DNA of 64,000 bases from Saccharomycopsis fibuligera x Saccharomycopsis cf. fibuligera (taxonomy: Eukaryota > Ascomycota > Saccharomycetes > Ascoideales > Saccharomycopsidaceae): assembly GCA_001936135.1 (NCBI GenBank), contig CP012816.1, positions 3,965,501-4,029,500 of the forward strand, in the 5' to 3' direction. Below, piece after piece: positions 1 to 9,337 of this stretch. The translations under genes were made by a program, and so were the position numbers. Numbering within the stretch: position 1 is the stretch's first letter; the number at the start of each line of letters is the position of its first letter. The notes under the pieces are model-generated. The model was not told where the DNA came from and ran no database searches. It saw nothing but the letters and a program-made list of their open reading frames with translations.

Positions 1-181
1 CTAATACACTATACTTCATCGCAGCAAACAAAAAACTACACTGGTATAAGTCAACATAGAATAATACTCAAACAAAGACGCATTCATTCAAGTTATCTAT
101 ATAGACTGTACATTGCGTACACTTACAACACTATAAACAACAAAATTGCTTAAGCAACTTTCACTAAACTCCGAGATCCAC

Positions 182-853
182 TTATTTCAAAGAGGACAAG
201 AATTGCTTAATTGGGGTTTGACCCTTGACAAGAGTGATTGTCTTGTGGATAGTATTTGGTTCTTGCAAAGAATCGACGATGACTTGAGCAACATCTTCTC
301 TGTCAATCTGCAAGTCCGCAAGTTTTTTGTTTCCAATCTCTTCTGTGACCTTCCCAGTACCTTCACCGTCACTCAAATAGCCTGGTTGCAAAATGGTCCA
401 ATCCAATTTAGTTCTTCTTAATTCACGGTCAGCGTACTTTTTAGCAATGTAGTAAGATCTAAGCTCATTATCGTACCAGAAATCTCTGTCTTCTGCCTTG
501 ATGGCACTGACAAGAACAATTCTTTTGATTCCAACTTTCTCAGCAGCTTCAAACACCTTGACAGCACCATCAAGATCAATAGAGAAGGTCTTGTCAAGCC
601 CCTTGCCCCCAGCGCCGGCACTAAAGACAACAGCGTTAGCCCCTTCAAGAGCTCCCGCAATGTTCAAGACTGGTTCTTCGAGGCTAACAACTTTCGATTT
701 GACACCGATGTCAGAGAATTGCTTCACCTGATCCTTGTTGCGAATAATGGCAAGCGGCTCAAACTTGTCTGGCAAATTGTGGAGCTTATTAATAAGACGT
801 CTAGCAACTTTGCCGTTAGCTCCGACGACTGCGACTTTGATAATTGAGCTCAT
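182..853 (-). CDS. Atypical short-chain dehydrogenase-like NAD(P)-binding protein (YMR090W family)
   Basis: The 223-residue protein starts with a Rossmann nucleotide-binding motif, VVGANGKVARRL at about residues 8-19, which is the glycine-rich loop of atypical (extended) SDR proteins. The middle has the VLVSAIKAED strand and a YYIAKKYADRELR segment, where the Y-x3-K pair sits in the usual SDR active-site position. The C-terminal part (WTILQPGYLSDGEGTGKV) is typical of the NAD-dependent epimerase/NmrA-like group that includes S. cerevisiae YMR090W. The substrate is unknown; the family is cytosolic and probably acts as an oxidoreductase or redox sensor. The ATG at 853 is the first in frame, and the length matches the family. 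It is divergent from GPI10 with a 370 bp shared upstream region. Assignment to the family is firm; the function is not known. Confidence 0.85.
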   Translation of the reverse strand: MSSIIKVAVVGANGKVARRLINKLHNLPDKFEPLAIIRNKDQVKQFSDIGVKSKVVSLEEPVLNIAGALEGANAVVFSAGAGGKGLDKTFSIDLDGAVKVFEAAEKVGIKRIVLVSAIKAEDRDFWYDNELRSYYIAKKYADRELRRTKLDWTILQPGYLSDGEGTGKVTEEIGNKKLADLQIDREDVAQVIVDSLQEPNTIHKTITLVKGQTPIKQFLSSLK

Positions 854-1223
854 GTTCGTTTGATATAAATTTTAGTTGTTTGTTTGGCTTGCTTATTTTG
901 GTGTTCAATTATTGAATTAACTCAATAACCAATGGATAGGTAGTAAATAAGGAAAAAACTGAAGAGAAAGAAAAGAAGACAAGAGACAAAATATTCTTGA
1001 GCGTACATGTATATATATATATATACATATACATATATGGTTCAAATGAGCTTATTACTAAGCTGCTCATCGCACGTGACATGTTATTTAAACTTTTTTG
1101 ACCTCTTAGCTGAGCAACAGCACTTACTTTCAACATGGATGAAATTCACAGCGACAGACAGGGAAGAACCTAACACTGTGGGTTATTACAGACCACACAG
1201 TGAGCAAGCAACTGCAGCTAGCC
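854..1223. promoter_or_regulatory. Divergent promoter, SDR-like gene / GPI10
   Basis: This 370 bp stretch separates two divergent start codons. It holds a short (TA)n run at about 1010-1026, a PAC-type octamer CTCATCGC at 1066-1073, and CACGTG at 1073-1078 overlapping it by one base. A 12-codon upstream ORF (ATG at 1135, stop at 1171) lies on the plus strand ahead of GPI10 and is out of frame with it. No other gene is visible. Confidence 0.55.
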
Positions 1224-3179
1224 ATGCTTTCCGAAGACCATTTGAGACACAGAACTAGCAAGCGCTCGGATCCACAAAGTCCGGTGGATGACAAATACGT
1301 TATAGAGAGTTATTTGGCTTTTAATCGAAATACAAGTAAAAACGCTGATCCATACTCGCAGCTGGCTGTTGATGACAATAGTGATGAAAACTCTGCTCCA
1401 GGTAGTGACAAATCCGAAAAGAAAAGCAAAAATCAAATAGAAGACGAATCTCTCCCAGCACCGTTGGTGATACAATATCTCATTATTCTCCGCATAATTA
1501 ATGCTTTCACCATCAACACTTTCTTCCAACCAGATGAGTATTTCCAATCTTTAGAGCCAGCGCACCAATTAGCCTATGGCTACGGTGACGTTCCATGGGA
1601 ATGGACCAGTCAGCTAAGATCATTTAACTATCCATCAATATTCTACTTACTTTTTAAAACTGTCGATTTTTTTAACCTTGGTGATGTTGGGGTGTTTTTG
1701 TTGCCAAAGATATTGCAGGGATTTATTTCTGCTATTAGTGAATATTACTTGTACAAATTTGCTCAAAAGGTATTTGACCAAAAGAATGAATTGATGGCAA
1801 GAACGGTGTTATTGCTTAGTGTGTTATCTACTTTCAATTGGTTTTGTTTCACTAGAACCTTTTCCAATACTTTTGAATTGAATCTTACTATTATTGCTTT
1901 GAATTTTTGGCCGTGGAATTATTTGTTGAGTGCTAAGGATACTAAAGTTACCAAGAATTCTTCAAGAACCAGCATCAATTTCTGCAATTTGACAAAGTCT
2001 TTTATATTTGCGGCAATGGCAGTGGTAGTTAGACCAAGTAATGCATTAATCTGGCTTGTCCTAAGCTCCCATCTATTATATCAAATTCCCCAATGGACTG
2101 CAAGAATGGCAGCAATTCTTCGCGCTACAATCGCTGGATCCTTAGTACTTTTAACAAATGCTTTGATTGACCACCTCTATTACGGATCTTGGGTTTTCCC
2201 AATTGTCAATTTTGTTCAATTCAACCTCTTGAGCTCGCTTGCTAGCTTCTATGGTATAAATGCATGGCACTTTTACTTGACTCAAGCCTTGCCATTTATT
2301 TTGACCACTTATTTTCCGTTTTTCATTTATGGTATCGCCTTTGATACTTGTGGTTTCAAGCTAAAGAAATTGTTCTTGACGGTGATTGGTGTCAATATTG
2401 TAGTGGTTTCATTGGTGGCTCATAAAGAATTTAGATTTATTTATCAATTGATGCCCTTCTTTTTAGTATTTGCTGCTTCTGCTTTCTTGAAATTTTACAA
2501 ATTTGCAACTTCAAACACCACCACTACTACTACCAAAGGCACCAACAGCAAATCTAGTCAGAGTCCAGTTTACTCATTCTTTAAAAAAATGAGCAAATTT
2601 ACCATTTATTTACTTTTCATAGTAAACTTAGCTCTTGGCCTATTCTTCACTCAAATACAAGAAAGTGGAGTTATCGAAGTTATAAATTTTCTCAAATATA
2701 ATCCTGACGTTGATTCAATTGGGTTTTTAACACCATGTCATTCAACTCCACTTCAAGCACATCTACATCGTGCTGATTTGGCTGAAAAGGGGAAATTATG
2801 GTACTTGTCCTGTACTCCACCAAACCCCAAAGCTCTTTCAGATACTATTTCGTATGCTAATGTTGGCTTAAGCAATGCCGAAGCTCAGGACTATTTAGCT
2901 AGTTATAAGGACGAGTCAGATATTTTTTACGAAAATCCGAAACTTTGGCTAGATATCAATTTACCACCCTTGAATAAAAAATTCAGAACTAGAGGAAAAC
3001 CTTATAATTATGAATGGCCAACACATTTGGTATTTTTTGAACTGTTGGAACCTTTGATGAAACAATATTTGAAATTGTCAAAATATGAAGAATGCGGTCG
3101 TTTTTTTAATAGCTATTTCCATTGGGATGAAAGAAGAGAAGGTGATGTTGTGGTTTATTGTAAATGGCCATGGGAATGA
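1224..3179 (+). CDS. GPI10: GPI mannosyltransferase 3 (Gpi10 / PIG-B family)
   Basis: Gpi10 adds the third mannose to the glycosylphosphatidylinositol precursor in the ER membrane, using dolichol-phosphate-mannose. The 651-residue protein carries the GT22 family signature FFQPDEYFQSLEPAHQLAYG near residue 100 in the first lumenal loop, followed by many hydrophobic membrane segments (for example around residues 190-215 and 300-420). The segments LIDHLYYGSWVFPIVNFVQF and DSIGFLTPCHSTPLQAHLHR are diagnostic of the PIG-B branch rather than Alg9, Alg12 or Smp3. The reading frame is open further upstream from a GTG at 1200, but the first ATG is at 1224 and I take that as the start. The N-terminal 80 residues are hydrophilic and poorly conserved. 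A Thr-rich low-complexity insert (TTTTTTKGTNSKSS) lies near residue 440. Confidence 0.93.
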   Translation: MLSEDHLRHRTSKRSDPQSPVDDKYVIESYLAFNRNTSKNADPYSQLAVDDNSDENSAPGSDKSEKKSKNQIEDESLPAPLVIQYLIILRIINAFTINTFFQPDEYFQSLEPAHQLAYGYGDVPWEWTSQLRSFNYPSIFYLLFKTVDFFNLGDVGVFLLPKILQGFISAISEYYLYKFAQKVFDQKNELMARTVLLLSVLSTFNWFCFTRTFSNTFELNLTIIALNFWPWNYLLSAKDTKVTKNSSRTSINFCNLTKSFIFAAMAVVVRPSNALIWLVLSSHLLYQIPQWTARMAAILRATIAGSLVLLTNALIDHLYYGSWVFPIVNFVQFNLLSSLASFYGINAWHFYLTQALPFILTTYFPFFIYGIAFDTCGFKLKKLFLTVIGVNIVVVSLVAHKEFRFIYQLMPFFLVFAASAFLKFYKFATSNTTTTTTKGTNSKSSQSPVYSFFKKMSKFTIYLLFIVNLALGLFFTQIQESGVIEVINFLKYNPDVDSIGFLTPCHSTPLQAHLHRADLAEKGKLWYLSCTPPNPKALSDTISYANVGLSNAEAQDYLASYKDESDIFYENPKLWLDINLPPLNKKFRTRGKPYNYEWPTHLVFFELLEPLMKQYLKLSKYEECGRFFNSYFHWDERREGDVVVYCKWPWE

Positions 3180-4139
3180 GGGATCAATTTTCTCTTCCAA
3201 TATGCTTTCCTCACTAACGGTTTATAAATTTGTATATAAATGCGGCTATTAAATTACCTATTTTCGCATGCATTGTTGCTATTTTTGTTTATGCTTAGTA
3301 ATTAATCAAGTTCCCTTTTTCTATTCTACACTATTGAGGGAAACTTCTAGCAATCTAATGCATATAAGGTTCTATAGTAGATTTCGTCGCAATATCCTAT
3401 ATGGATTCTGTACTCTTGAAAATACAAGCTGGAGCAAAGTAGATGGATAAAAAAAAAAAAAAAAAAAATCACATTATATACCTCGAACACAGACCCAATA
3501 CCTGTTTGAGAGAATGAAAACAGAAAAAAAAAAAACTACAGTTTGGAGAACTTATTTTAAATCAATGTTATACTGAATTCAAGTTGACCTTGTCCGTCTG
3601 TTTGTGAAGGAGCTAATTTTTCCAAACTTTAATGATTTGAAAAAAACAAAAAAACAAAAAAACAAACCATAAATTAAGTCCAAAAGTTATTAAGTTTTGA
3701 CCAGTCGATATACTAAGGTATACTTGCTCTTTTCTTTTTCCTTTTTTTTTTTTTTTTTATTTATTTATTTTTTGTACTTTTTTATGAATTGTAGCAGGTG
3801 CCGATAATGGGTTGATGTTGAATTAGTATTACGTCGACTAGCGGAGTGCCAGCTTGCCATACCCTGATAAAGCATTAAAATTTTATGCATAGTTGGTGTA
3901 GTATATCTATTTTCAAGGTGGATATTAATTAGAAAAGTTTATATAATCTTAAAAAAATGAATGTAATTGAGGTCAATAGAGGTTCGGTTGTGGTTGGATA
4001 TATAGAATAGAAATTACACAGTACATAGTATACAAGTGCAAACGAGGTCAAGCCCATCTTAGCTCGTAATTCAGGATTTAAAGGAACGTAAAACACCAAA
4101 GAACAGAATATTTGAATCAAATAATTGTGTTAGAAATCG

Positions 4140-4179
<40 letters not shown>

Positions 4180-4181
4180 CC
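3180..4181. other. Convergent 3' intergenic region, GPI10 / TFG1
   Basis: About 1 kb between two convergent stops. It is AT-rich, with A runs at about 3450-3468 and 3523-3534, a T run at about 3743-3758, and an A39 run at 4140-4178 immediately beside the TFG1 stop. Small open frames at 3268-3450 and 3929-4120 look random. I see no RNA gene. Confidence 0.5.
4140..4178. repeat. A39 homopolymer run
   Basis: Thirty-nine consecutive A bases lie 3 bp beyond the TFG1 stop codon, in what should be its 3' untranslated region (poly-T on the transcript strand). The exact length is likely to vary between isolates or with sequencing error. Confidence 0.9.
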
Positions 4182-6338
4182 TCATGCTTCTGGATTTTTG
4201 AGAATCAAAATCTTTGTACCATCTTCCAATGTTTTAACTTTAGCCAACTTCTTAATCAATGTCTTAAAAATTTCCTTGTTTGCTTTATTCTTGACAATTT
4301 TATCTCTGAGTCTCTGGAACAACTCTTTTGTTGTTAATTTATTATTTTTAATCAATGCCACAATATCATCTTGGGTAATCAAGTTAGCATCTCCATTACT
4401 TTCGATATCGGACCCAGCAGCACTGCGCGGAGATTTTGGAGACAGGGGAGATCTTGGCAAATCTGGTGAGGGCGACTTGACTTTTGTCTTCTTGTGAACA
4501 TGATGATGATGCTGCTCGCCTGTAGCAGAAGAATCCAGTTGAAGGGCAGTGGCAAAGTTTCTCTTTTTGGACTGTGGATCCCATTCGCCTCTTGGAAACA
4601 TGCCTAATATCGAAGCACTAGCTTTTATGGTTACCACACCAATTGGATTATTGACAGGCAATTTAATAGCAATTTGAGGTACATGAGGGACTGGGGTACC
4701 AGTCTTTGACAATTTATCAGCACCAGCACCAGCACCAGTAGTAGTAGTACCATTCTCGTATGCAGTATTAACTTCACCTTCTACTTGCTGCCCTTCTTTA
4801 TTTTCTTCTTTTTCTTCATCAGAAGTTTCCAAATCGCTCTGGGACAAGTATGGGTTTTCTTCCTCATCCGAATCATACATCACTTGACCATACTCATTTT
4901 TAACCAATGTCTTTTTCAATTTTTTCCCTTCCTTATCAAATTTCCGTTTATTCTCTTCATCTTCAAATCCATCATTTTCATCATCATCAAATTTCACTTC
5001 CAAGCCTGTGTTTGCTCTTTGCATTTCTTTTTCCATACGTCTTCTACTTTCTTTTTCTTCATCATCATTGTCACCCACAATCGGTGCTTCCTCATCATCG
5101 GCAAATTCTTCATCAAAATCCATACCTTCATTGTCAGAGTACCTTTTCTGTTCATCATCATCATCATCATCGTCATCATCACCGAATAACGCTCTATTAG
5201 CCAGTGATCTCATTCGTTGAGTTCTAGTGATTCTGTTTCTTGCAGTCCGTGACTTGTTAACATCTTCGTCCTTGTCAAGTTTCAGCATAAGCCACCTAGA
5301 GACTCCACCTTGGCTATTAGCAAGTTTCGCTTCTGCTTCTTCCAAAGTCAAAGTGGCGTATTTGTTTCTAGGGGTAAACTTGTAAATTTTATTAATTGGG
5401 ATCATTTTAAACCCACCGTCAGCAGTAGGAACCAAGAGAGCGTGGTTGTGTCCAACAGTAGTTGCTGCTTCATAATTACCAACAAAAGTATTTTGACCAT
5501 CATAGTCTTCCATGACCCAAGGATAATACTCTTCATACCTCAATTTACGAGCATCTTCGTTAAGCACTCTAACTTCTCTTGTTTTGCGCTTGTTTTTGTT
5601 ACGCTGCTTCTCTGGGGCAACATTAGTAGGAAGTTTGACCTCAGGTTCAGGAGCAATACTTGGCGCTGTTGTTTCAGAAGTGTTTCCTTCTTCTTGCTCT
5701 ATTCTTTGCTGTTCTGCATCCAAATCAAAAACTGCGCTCATATTCACATCATTGTCCTTGTCTTTGCTTAAACTGCCGCCAATACCTCCAACATTGTTGT
5801 TGCTGCTCGCGCTAGCATTACCACTTCTTCTAGCCTCTTGCTGGGCTTTTAATTCCTTATTCAATTTCTCACGCTCGTCAATTTCTTTCAATGTAAGCTG
5901 AAACTGCATGTTTCTTGGATCCTTACGATGAAGCCTGATTGGTTTAGTAAAATCTTTGACCGGGTTTACTGGTTGGCGAGATTGGATTTTCATCAAATGG
6001 TACTGAATATTTTCAATTTCTTCTTTGGTACATGCTTTGATGCTAAATTCCTGAAACAATTCTGGTTCGTCACTTTGCTCTTTCTTCACTGAGATGTTGT
6101 TGCCCCTGCCATTAGCACTGCCTGGGCGTGGTGAAGGCGAGGCAACTCTACTTCCGGTAGCACTGCCAGGAGCGCTGCCTCTGCTGCCAATACCGCCAGG
6201 CGAGGGACTTGCTCTAATATTGGGATGTGGCCTGAGTGGGTTGCGAGGTCTTCTAACGAAAGGACTGGCACGGCGCAAGAAGCCTGGAGGCGGGTTGTTC
6301 TTGATGTTGGTGTTAGGTTTCTGGCCTGGGTTGGACAT
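4182..6338 (-). CDS. TFG1: TFIIF large subunit (RAP74 homologue)
   Basis: Tfg1 is the largest subunit of general transcription factor TFIIF, which binds RNA polymerase II with Tfg2 and stabilises the initiation complex. The 718-residue protein has a Gly/Pro/Arg/Ser-rich N-terminus (residues 1-75). Next comes the dimerisation domain, split as in yeasts: FSIKACTKEEIENIQYHLM near residue 97, then YYPWVMEDYDGQNTFVGNYE and KYATLTLEEAEAKL around 270-345. A long charged middle has Asp/Glu runs (DDDDDDDDDDEQ near 395). The C-terminal winged helix covers about the last 65 residues (ITQDDIVALIKNNKLTTKEL to the end), the part that binds the CTD phosphatase Fcp1 in this family. The ATG at 6338 is the first in frame. 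Length is close to S. cerevisiae Tfg1 (735 aa). Confidence 0.95.
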   Translation of the reverse strand: MSNPGQKPNTNIKNNPPPGFLRRASPFVRRPRNPLRPHPNIRASPSPGGIGSRGSAPGSATGSRVASPSPRPGSANGRGNNISVKKEQSDEPELFQEFSIKACTKEEIENIQYHLMKIQSRQPVNPVKDFTKPIRLHRKDPRNMQFQLTLKEIDEREKLNKELKAQQEARRSGNASASSNNNVGGIGGSLSKDKDNDVNMSAVFDLDAEQQRIEQEEGNTSETTAPSIAPEPEVKLPTNVAPEKQRNKNKRKTREVRVLNEDARKLRYEEYYPWVMEDYDGQNTFVGNYEAATTVGHNHALLVPTADGGFKMIPINKIYKFTPRNKYATLTLEEAEAKLANSQGGVSRWLMLKLDKDEDVNKSRTARNRITRTQRMRSLANRALFGDDDDDDDDDEQKRYSDNEGMDFDEEFADDEEAPIVGDNDDEEKESRRRMEKEMQRANTGLEVKFDDDENDGFEDEENKRKFDKEGKKLKKTLVKNEYGQVMYDSDEEENPYLSQSDLETSDEEKEENKEGQQVEGEVNTAYENGTTTTGAGAGADKLSKTGTPVPHVPQIAIKLPVNNPIGVVTIKASASILGMFPRGEWDPQSKKRNFATALQLDSSATGEQHHHHVHKKTKVKSPSPDLPRSPLSPKSPRSAAGSDIESNGDANLITQDDIVALIKNNKLTTKELFQRLRDKIVKNKANKEIFKTLIKKLAKVKTLEDGTKILILKNPEA

Positions 6339-6724
6339 AATAACGAGAGATGAAGAAAGGAAATGCTGAGAAGAGATTATTGCGTGGCCAGCGAGAGAGA
6401 TATTGATGTAGCAAGGCCTGGAGAAGAGAAGCTGTTGGAACTCTGTTCTGTTCTGGAGTTCTTCTCGTCCCTTGATTTTGATGCGGGCTAATTTGTTTCC
6501 ATTTGATTTTGTTTAATTTTGTTTAATTTCGTGATTTTGTATATATAGCGGGGCACGTAACCAGAGGTGATATTATTGGTATGAAGTATGCTGCTACACT
6601 ACCACTCCAACATAAACTATATCGCTACATTGTTCTACAGCTTAGCAGTAGATAGCCGTATCTCTTATAATACACAGGCACAGCCTCACATTCACTCTAT
6701 ACACCTCTAACTAGCTCCAGACGT
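6339..6724. promoter_or_regulatory. TFG1 promoter / HGH1 3' region
   Basis: 386 bp between the TFG1 start and the HGH1 stop, both on the minus strand. A TATATA element at about 6540-6547 lies about 200 bp upstream of TFG1 and is a plausible TATA box. A short TTTGTTTAAT-like direct repeat is seen near 6508-6530. Nothing else is evident. Confidence 0.45.
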
Positions 6725-7784
6725 CTATAATACCTCGATGATCTTGTCGTCGTCATCAGACTCTTCTTCAATCTGCTTGACGTCTTCCTCTTCTGGCGCC
6801 TCGTCTCGAGCAAGAAACTGCACTAGCTGCTCACACAAATCAGCAACTCTTTCCTCCTGGCAGCCTTTATGCAACTCTCTGATTACTGGGTACACGCTCT
6901 TCTCTCGAAGCAACACTCTCACTGGTCTAGTAGCACAAAGTAACAATAAGCACTCCAAGTACACTTCCACAAGCTCAGAGTTGGTTTCTCTCTGCTTATT
7001 TTCTAAAAACTGCAACTCATCTGGCAATGCGAATTCTTCTTCGTCGTCTAAAGTATAAGATGAGCTCATCAATGGGGATAAAATATAAGTCAACAAATTT
7101 ATTGATGGATCTTCAATAAGCTGCAAGTGTGATTCTTTGTTAAAGAGCAAGTTCTTCAAGATCTTACCACTACTGGATTTACGCTTTTCACTATCACTGT
7201 CATTAAACACAATAATGCTAGCCAATCTGTCATCTTTGAGGAAATAATTTCTTCCCTCAAGACGATTAGTATAGTTGACAAACACATAACTCAAGTACTC
7301 GTGTTGTGGTTTGTTCTCAACGTACTTGGCCAACAAACTACTAATCTGGGTTTCGTTAAGCTTAAATGAAGTCTCAAAGGACAAGTTAGCCAAAAGCATT
7401 GACATTAGAGCGGCGTTACCGTTGTCATTAGCAATCTCGTCAATCAAGTACTGCACATACTGTTCGTCATCGTTGATGATAAAGCGACGCACATTGTTGT
7501 CATCTGAGACATTCACAAGAATGGAAAAAGCAATTTTCTGATTAGTGGCTCCTTTCTCCTTGGTGATTTTGATCAAGTCTGCAATTGGCTTGAGTCCCTT
7601 GGGTTTGAAAGCGTCTTTGTTGGTAGTAGAGTACCCGAGCAAGTTCTGCAAGGCCACTGTCTTGACCACGGCATTCTCGTTGCCTAAAAATCCGACGAGC
7701 TGTTAGAGAGTGTTAGTTGTCTGTTAGGCTGAAAAATTATTCAAGGTAGTTGTGATATATACGTACTTCTTCAAGTTGGCTCAT
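6725..7784 (-). CDS. HGH1: Hgh1, eEF2-folding chaperone (spliced)
   Basis: Hgh1 (human HGH1/FAM203) is an armadillo-type cytosolic protein that helps the chaperonin TRiC/CCT and Hsp90 fold translation elongation factor 2. Exon 1 is 7784-7767 (MSQLEE) and exon 2 is 7699-6725, giving 330 residues. Joining them yields MSQLEELVGFLGNENAVVKT, matching the known N-terminus of the family; without splicing there is no ATG at the conserved start. The helical repeats run through the protein, with SPLMSSSYTLDDEEEFALPD and ECLLLLCATRPVRVLLREK as recognisable family blocks. The C-terminus is acidic (EEEDVKQIEEESDDDDK). It is divergent from TMA22, another spliced translation-related gene. A TGAAAATTTTTTT element at 7856-7868 in the shared promoter resembles RRPE. 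Confidence 0.93.
7700..7766 (-). other. HGH1: Intron in HGH1
   Basis: 67 bp. The donor is GTACGT (7766-7761) and the acceptor is CTAACAG ending at 7700, with an AACTAAC branch site a few bases upstream. Upstream CAG acceptors in the intron give the wrong frame or an immediate stop, so only this junction restores the reading frame. Confidence 0.85.
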
Positions 7785-8049
7785 ATTAGTACTTGTCTAA
7801 AGTATTTTTGGTGCTATTTCTGGTGCTTTGTAATGACTGGAGAGGGCAAAAAGCTTGAAAATTTTTTTATTTTATTTTCATTAAAAATCCGCAGATTTGC
7901 TGCGATGGGGAAATCGTGATCTGCGCAGACGGAAAAAAACCCAAAGACTGAAAATATTAAAATTGGCTATTAACAAAAAGTATTATGATTAATTACACCC
8001 ACAATACTTTCTATCCCGCACTTACCACCCCACGCACATCCCAATAATC

Positions 8050-8691
8050 ATGTCTGAAGTAAGTACAATGCTTTCGCGCTCAAAAGTGCTTCTGTGCTCT
8101 CATTACTAACCACTTTCACAGCCCAAATCCGTTGTTTACTGTAGTGTATGCTCCTTCCCGCCAGAATATTGCGAGTTCGGGGGAAAGTTTGTCCAGTGCA
8201 AAGCTTGGTTAGAAGACCTGCACCCAGATCTCTACGAAAAGCTTTATTCCTCATCAAATCCAGGTACAGCGGCCCTTTCTTCCACATTACCTACTGAAAA
8301 GCAAGAACAAATTGAAAAAGATTTACAGAAATTGCAAATCAAAGAAGCTAAAAAGGCAGAACGTGAACTTCAAAAGAAATTATCTTCCAAGATCATCATT
8401 AAGAAAATCGAAAGAACTAAGAGAAAAAGGGTTATTAGTATTAGTGGTCTTGAGGTGTTCGATATCAACATCAAGAAATTGTCGAAACAGTTCTCGTCCA
8501 AGTTTGCCACGGGGGCCAGCGTAGTAAAAAATGCCGAAAAGAAGGAAGAATTGGTGCTTCAAGGTGATTTGGGCGACGAATGCGAAGAGTTTATCTTGAA
8601 GTTGTTGGAGGAGCAAGGTTTAAAGGATGTTAAAGTTGAACAAGTGGAGGACAAGAAAAAGAAGAAAGCACAAACTCAGCCAGCTGCTTGA
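8050..8691 (+). CDS. TMA22: Tma22, DENR homologue, 40S recycling factor (spliced)
   Basis: Tma22 (human DENR) pairs with Tma20 (MCT-1) to remove deacylated tRNA and mRNA from 40S subunits after termination. Exon 1 is 8050-8058 (ATG plus two codons, MSE) and exon 2 is 8122-8691; the product is 192 residues. The N-terminal zinc-binding segment is VYCSVCSFPPEYCEFGGKF with further Cys at KCKAW-like position QCKAW, as in the family. The C-terminal SUI1/eIF1-like domain covers about residues 100-180 (IERTKRKRVISISGLEVFDI and LQGDLGDECEEFILKLL). The tail is Lys-rich. Without the intron the conserved N-terminal Cys motif would have no start codon, which makes the splice call strong. It shares a 265 bp divergent promoter with HGH1. 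Confidence 0.95.
8059..8121 (+). other. TMA22: Intron in TMA22
   Basis: 63 bp. The donor is GTAAGT (8059-8064), the branch site is a perfect TACTAAC (8104-8110), and the acceptor is CACAG ending at 8121. The first exon is only 9 nt. Confidence 0.93.
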
Positions 8692-9337
8692 GACATGTGT
8701 AATTGTACAGGAGGTGATATTTGTCATTATTTATGCGTTTTTCGTTTATAGGTGTTTTCTTTCAGAATGATTTTTGATGTACGTTTTTTTGTTTGATTGA
8801 TTGATCGCAAGCTGCTTTACGTATTGTGTTCGTTCTGTATTTGTATTGCACACCGAATATACTTATATTTGTTGGTAGTGGGTGGTAGTAGATGAAAAAA
8901 TTGTTCCTTTGGAACTGCAAGACTATTCATAATTGACGTCAACAAGGTTTACCGTAATGAAAACCGCAAGCAGTAATACTTTCAACCCTACGTAAGAATC
9001 CAGAAGAACATCTTAAGAGTACATACTTACTAAAAAGTTCTGCACTATAACAAAATATCTGTATACTATAAGTAAGTTTTTCTATTCTATTAATGCATAA
9101 CTGCTAAGTCAGAAAACCGGCAAGTATACAATACAAATGCTAAATAACTAAACAAAAAAACAAAAGAAGTACAATTAAAGGATATGAAATAAGTCAGCCA
9201 GAAATTAAAGTCAAATGAGCCAAAGCTGAGAAAAAGGTTAAAAACAAATATGTCAAAAAACAGATACGTCAATAGAACACAAAGAAAAAAAAATAAATAA
9301 ATAGAAGTAAATTATCAAAACCAATTTAAAATCTTTT
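8692..9337. other. Convergent 3' intergenic region, TMA22 / NMD3
   Basis: 646 bp between convergent stops, AT-rich and without long open frames or recognisable RNA genes. A TTGATTGATTGATCG stretch near 8790-8808 is the only simple pattern. Confidence 0.45.

Noticed and set aside
3268-4120. Small frames between GPI10 and TFG1
   Set aside because: About 60 codons each in a convergent 3' region with homopolymer runs; no support.
7890-7931. Inverted CGCAGAT/ATCTGCG in the HGH1/TMA22 promoter
   Set aside because: Only 7 bp arms with a loop of more than 20 bp; could be chance and no known factor site matches.
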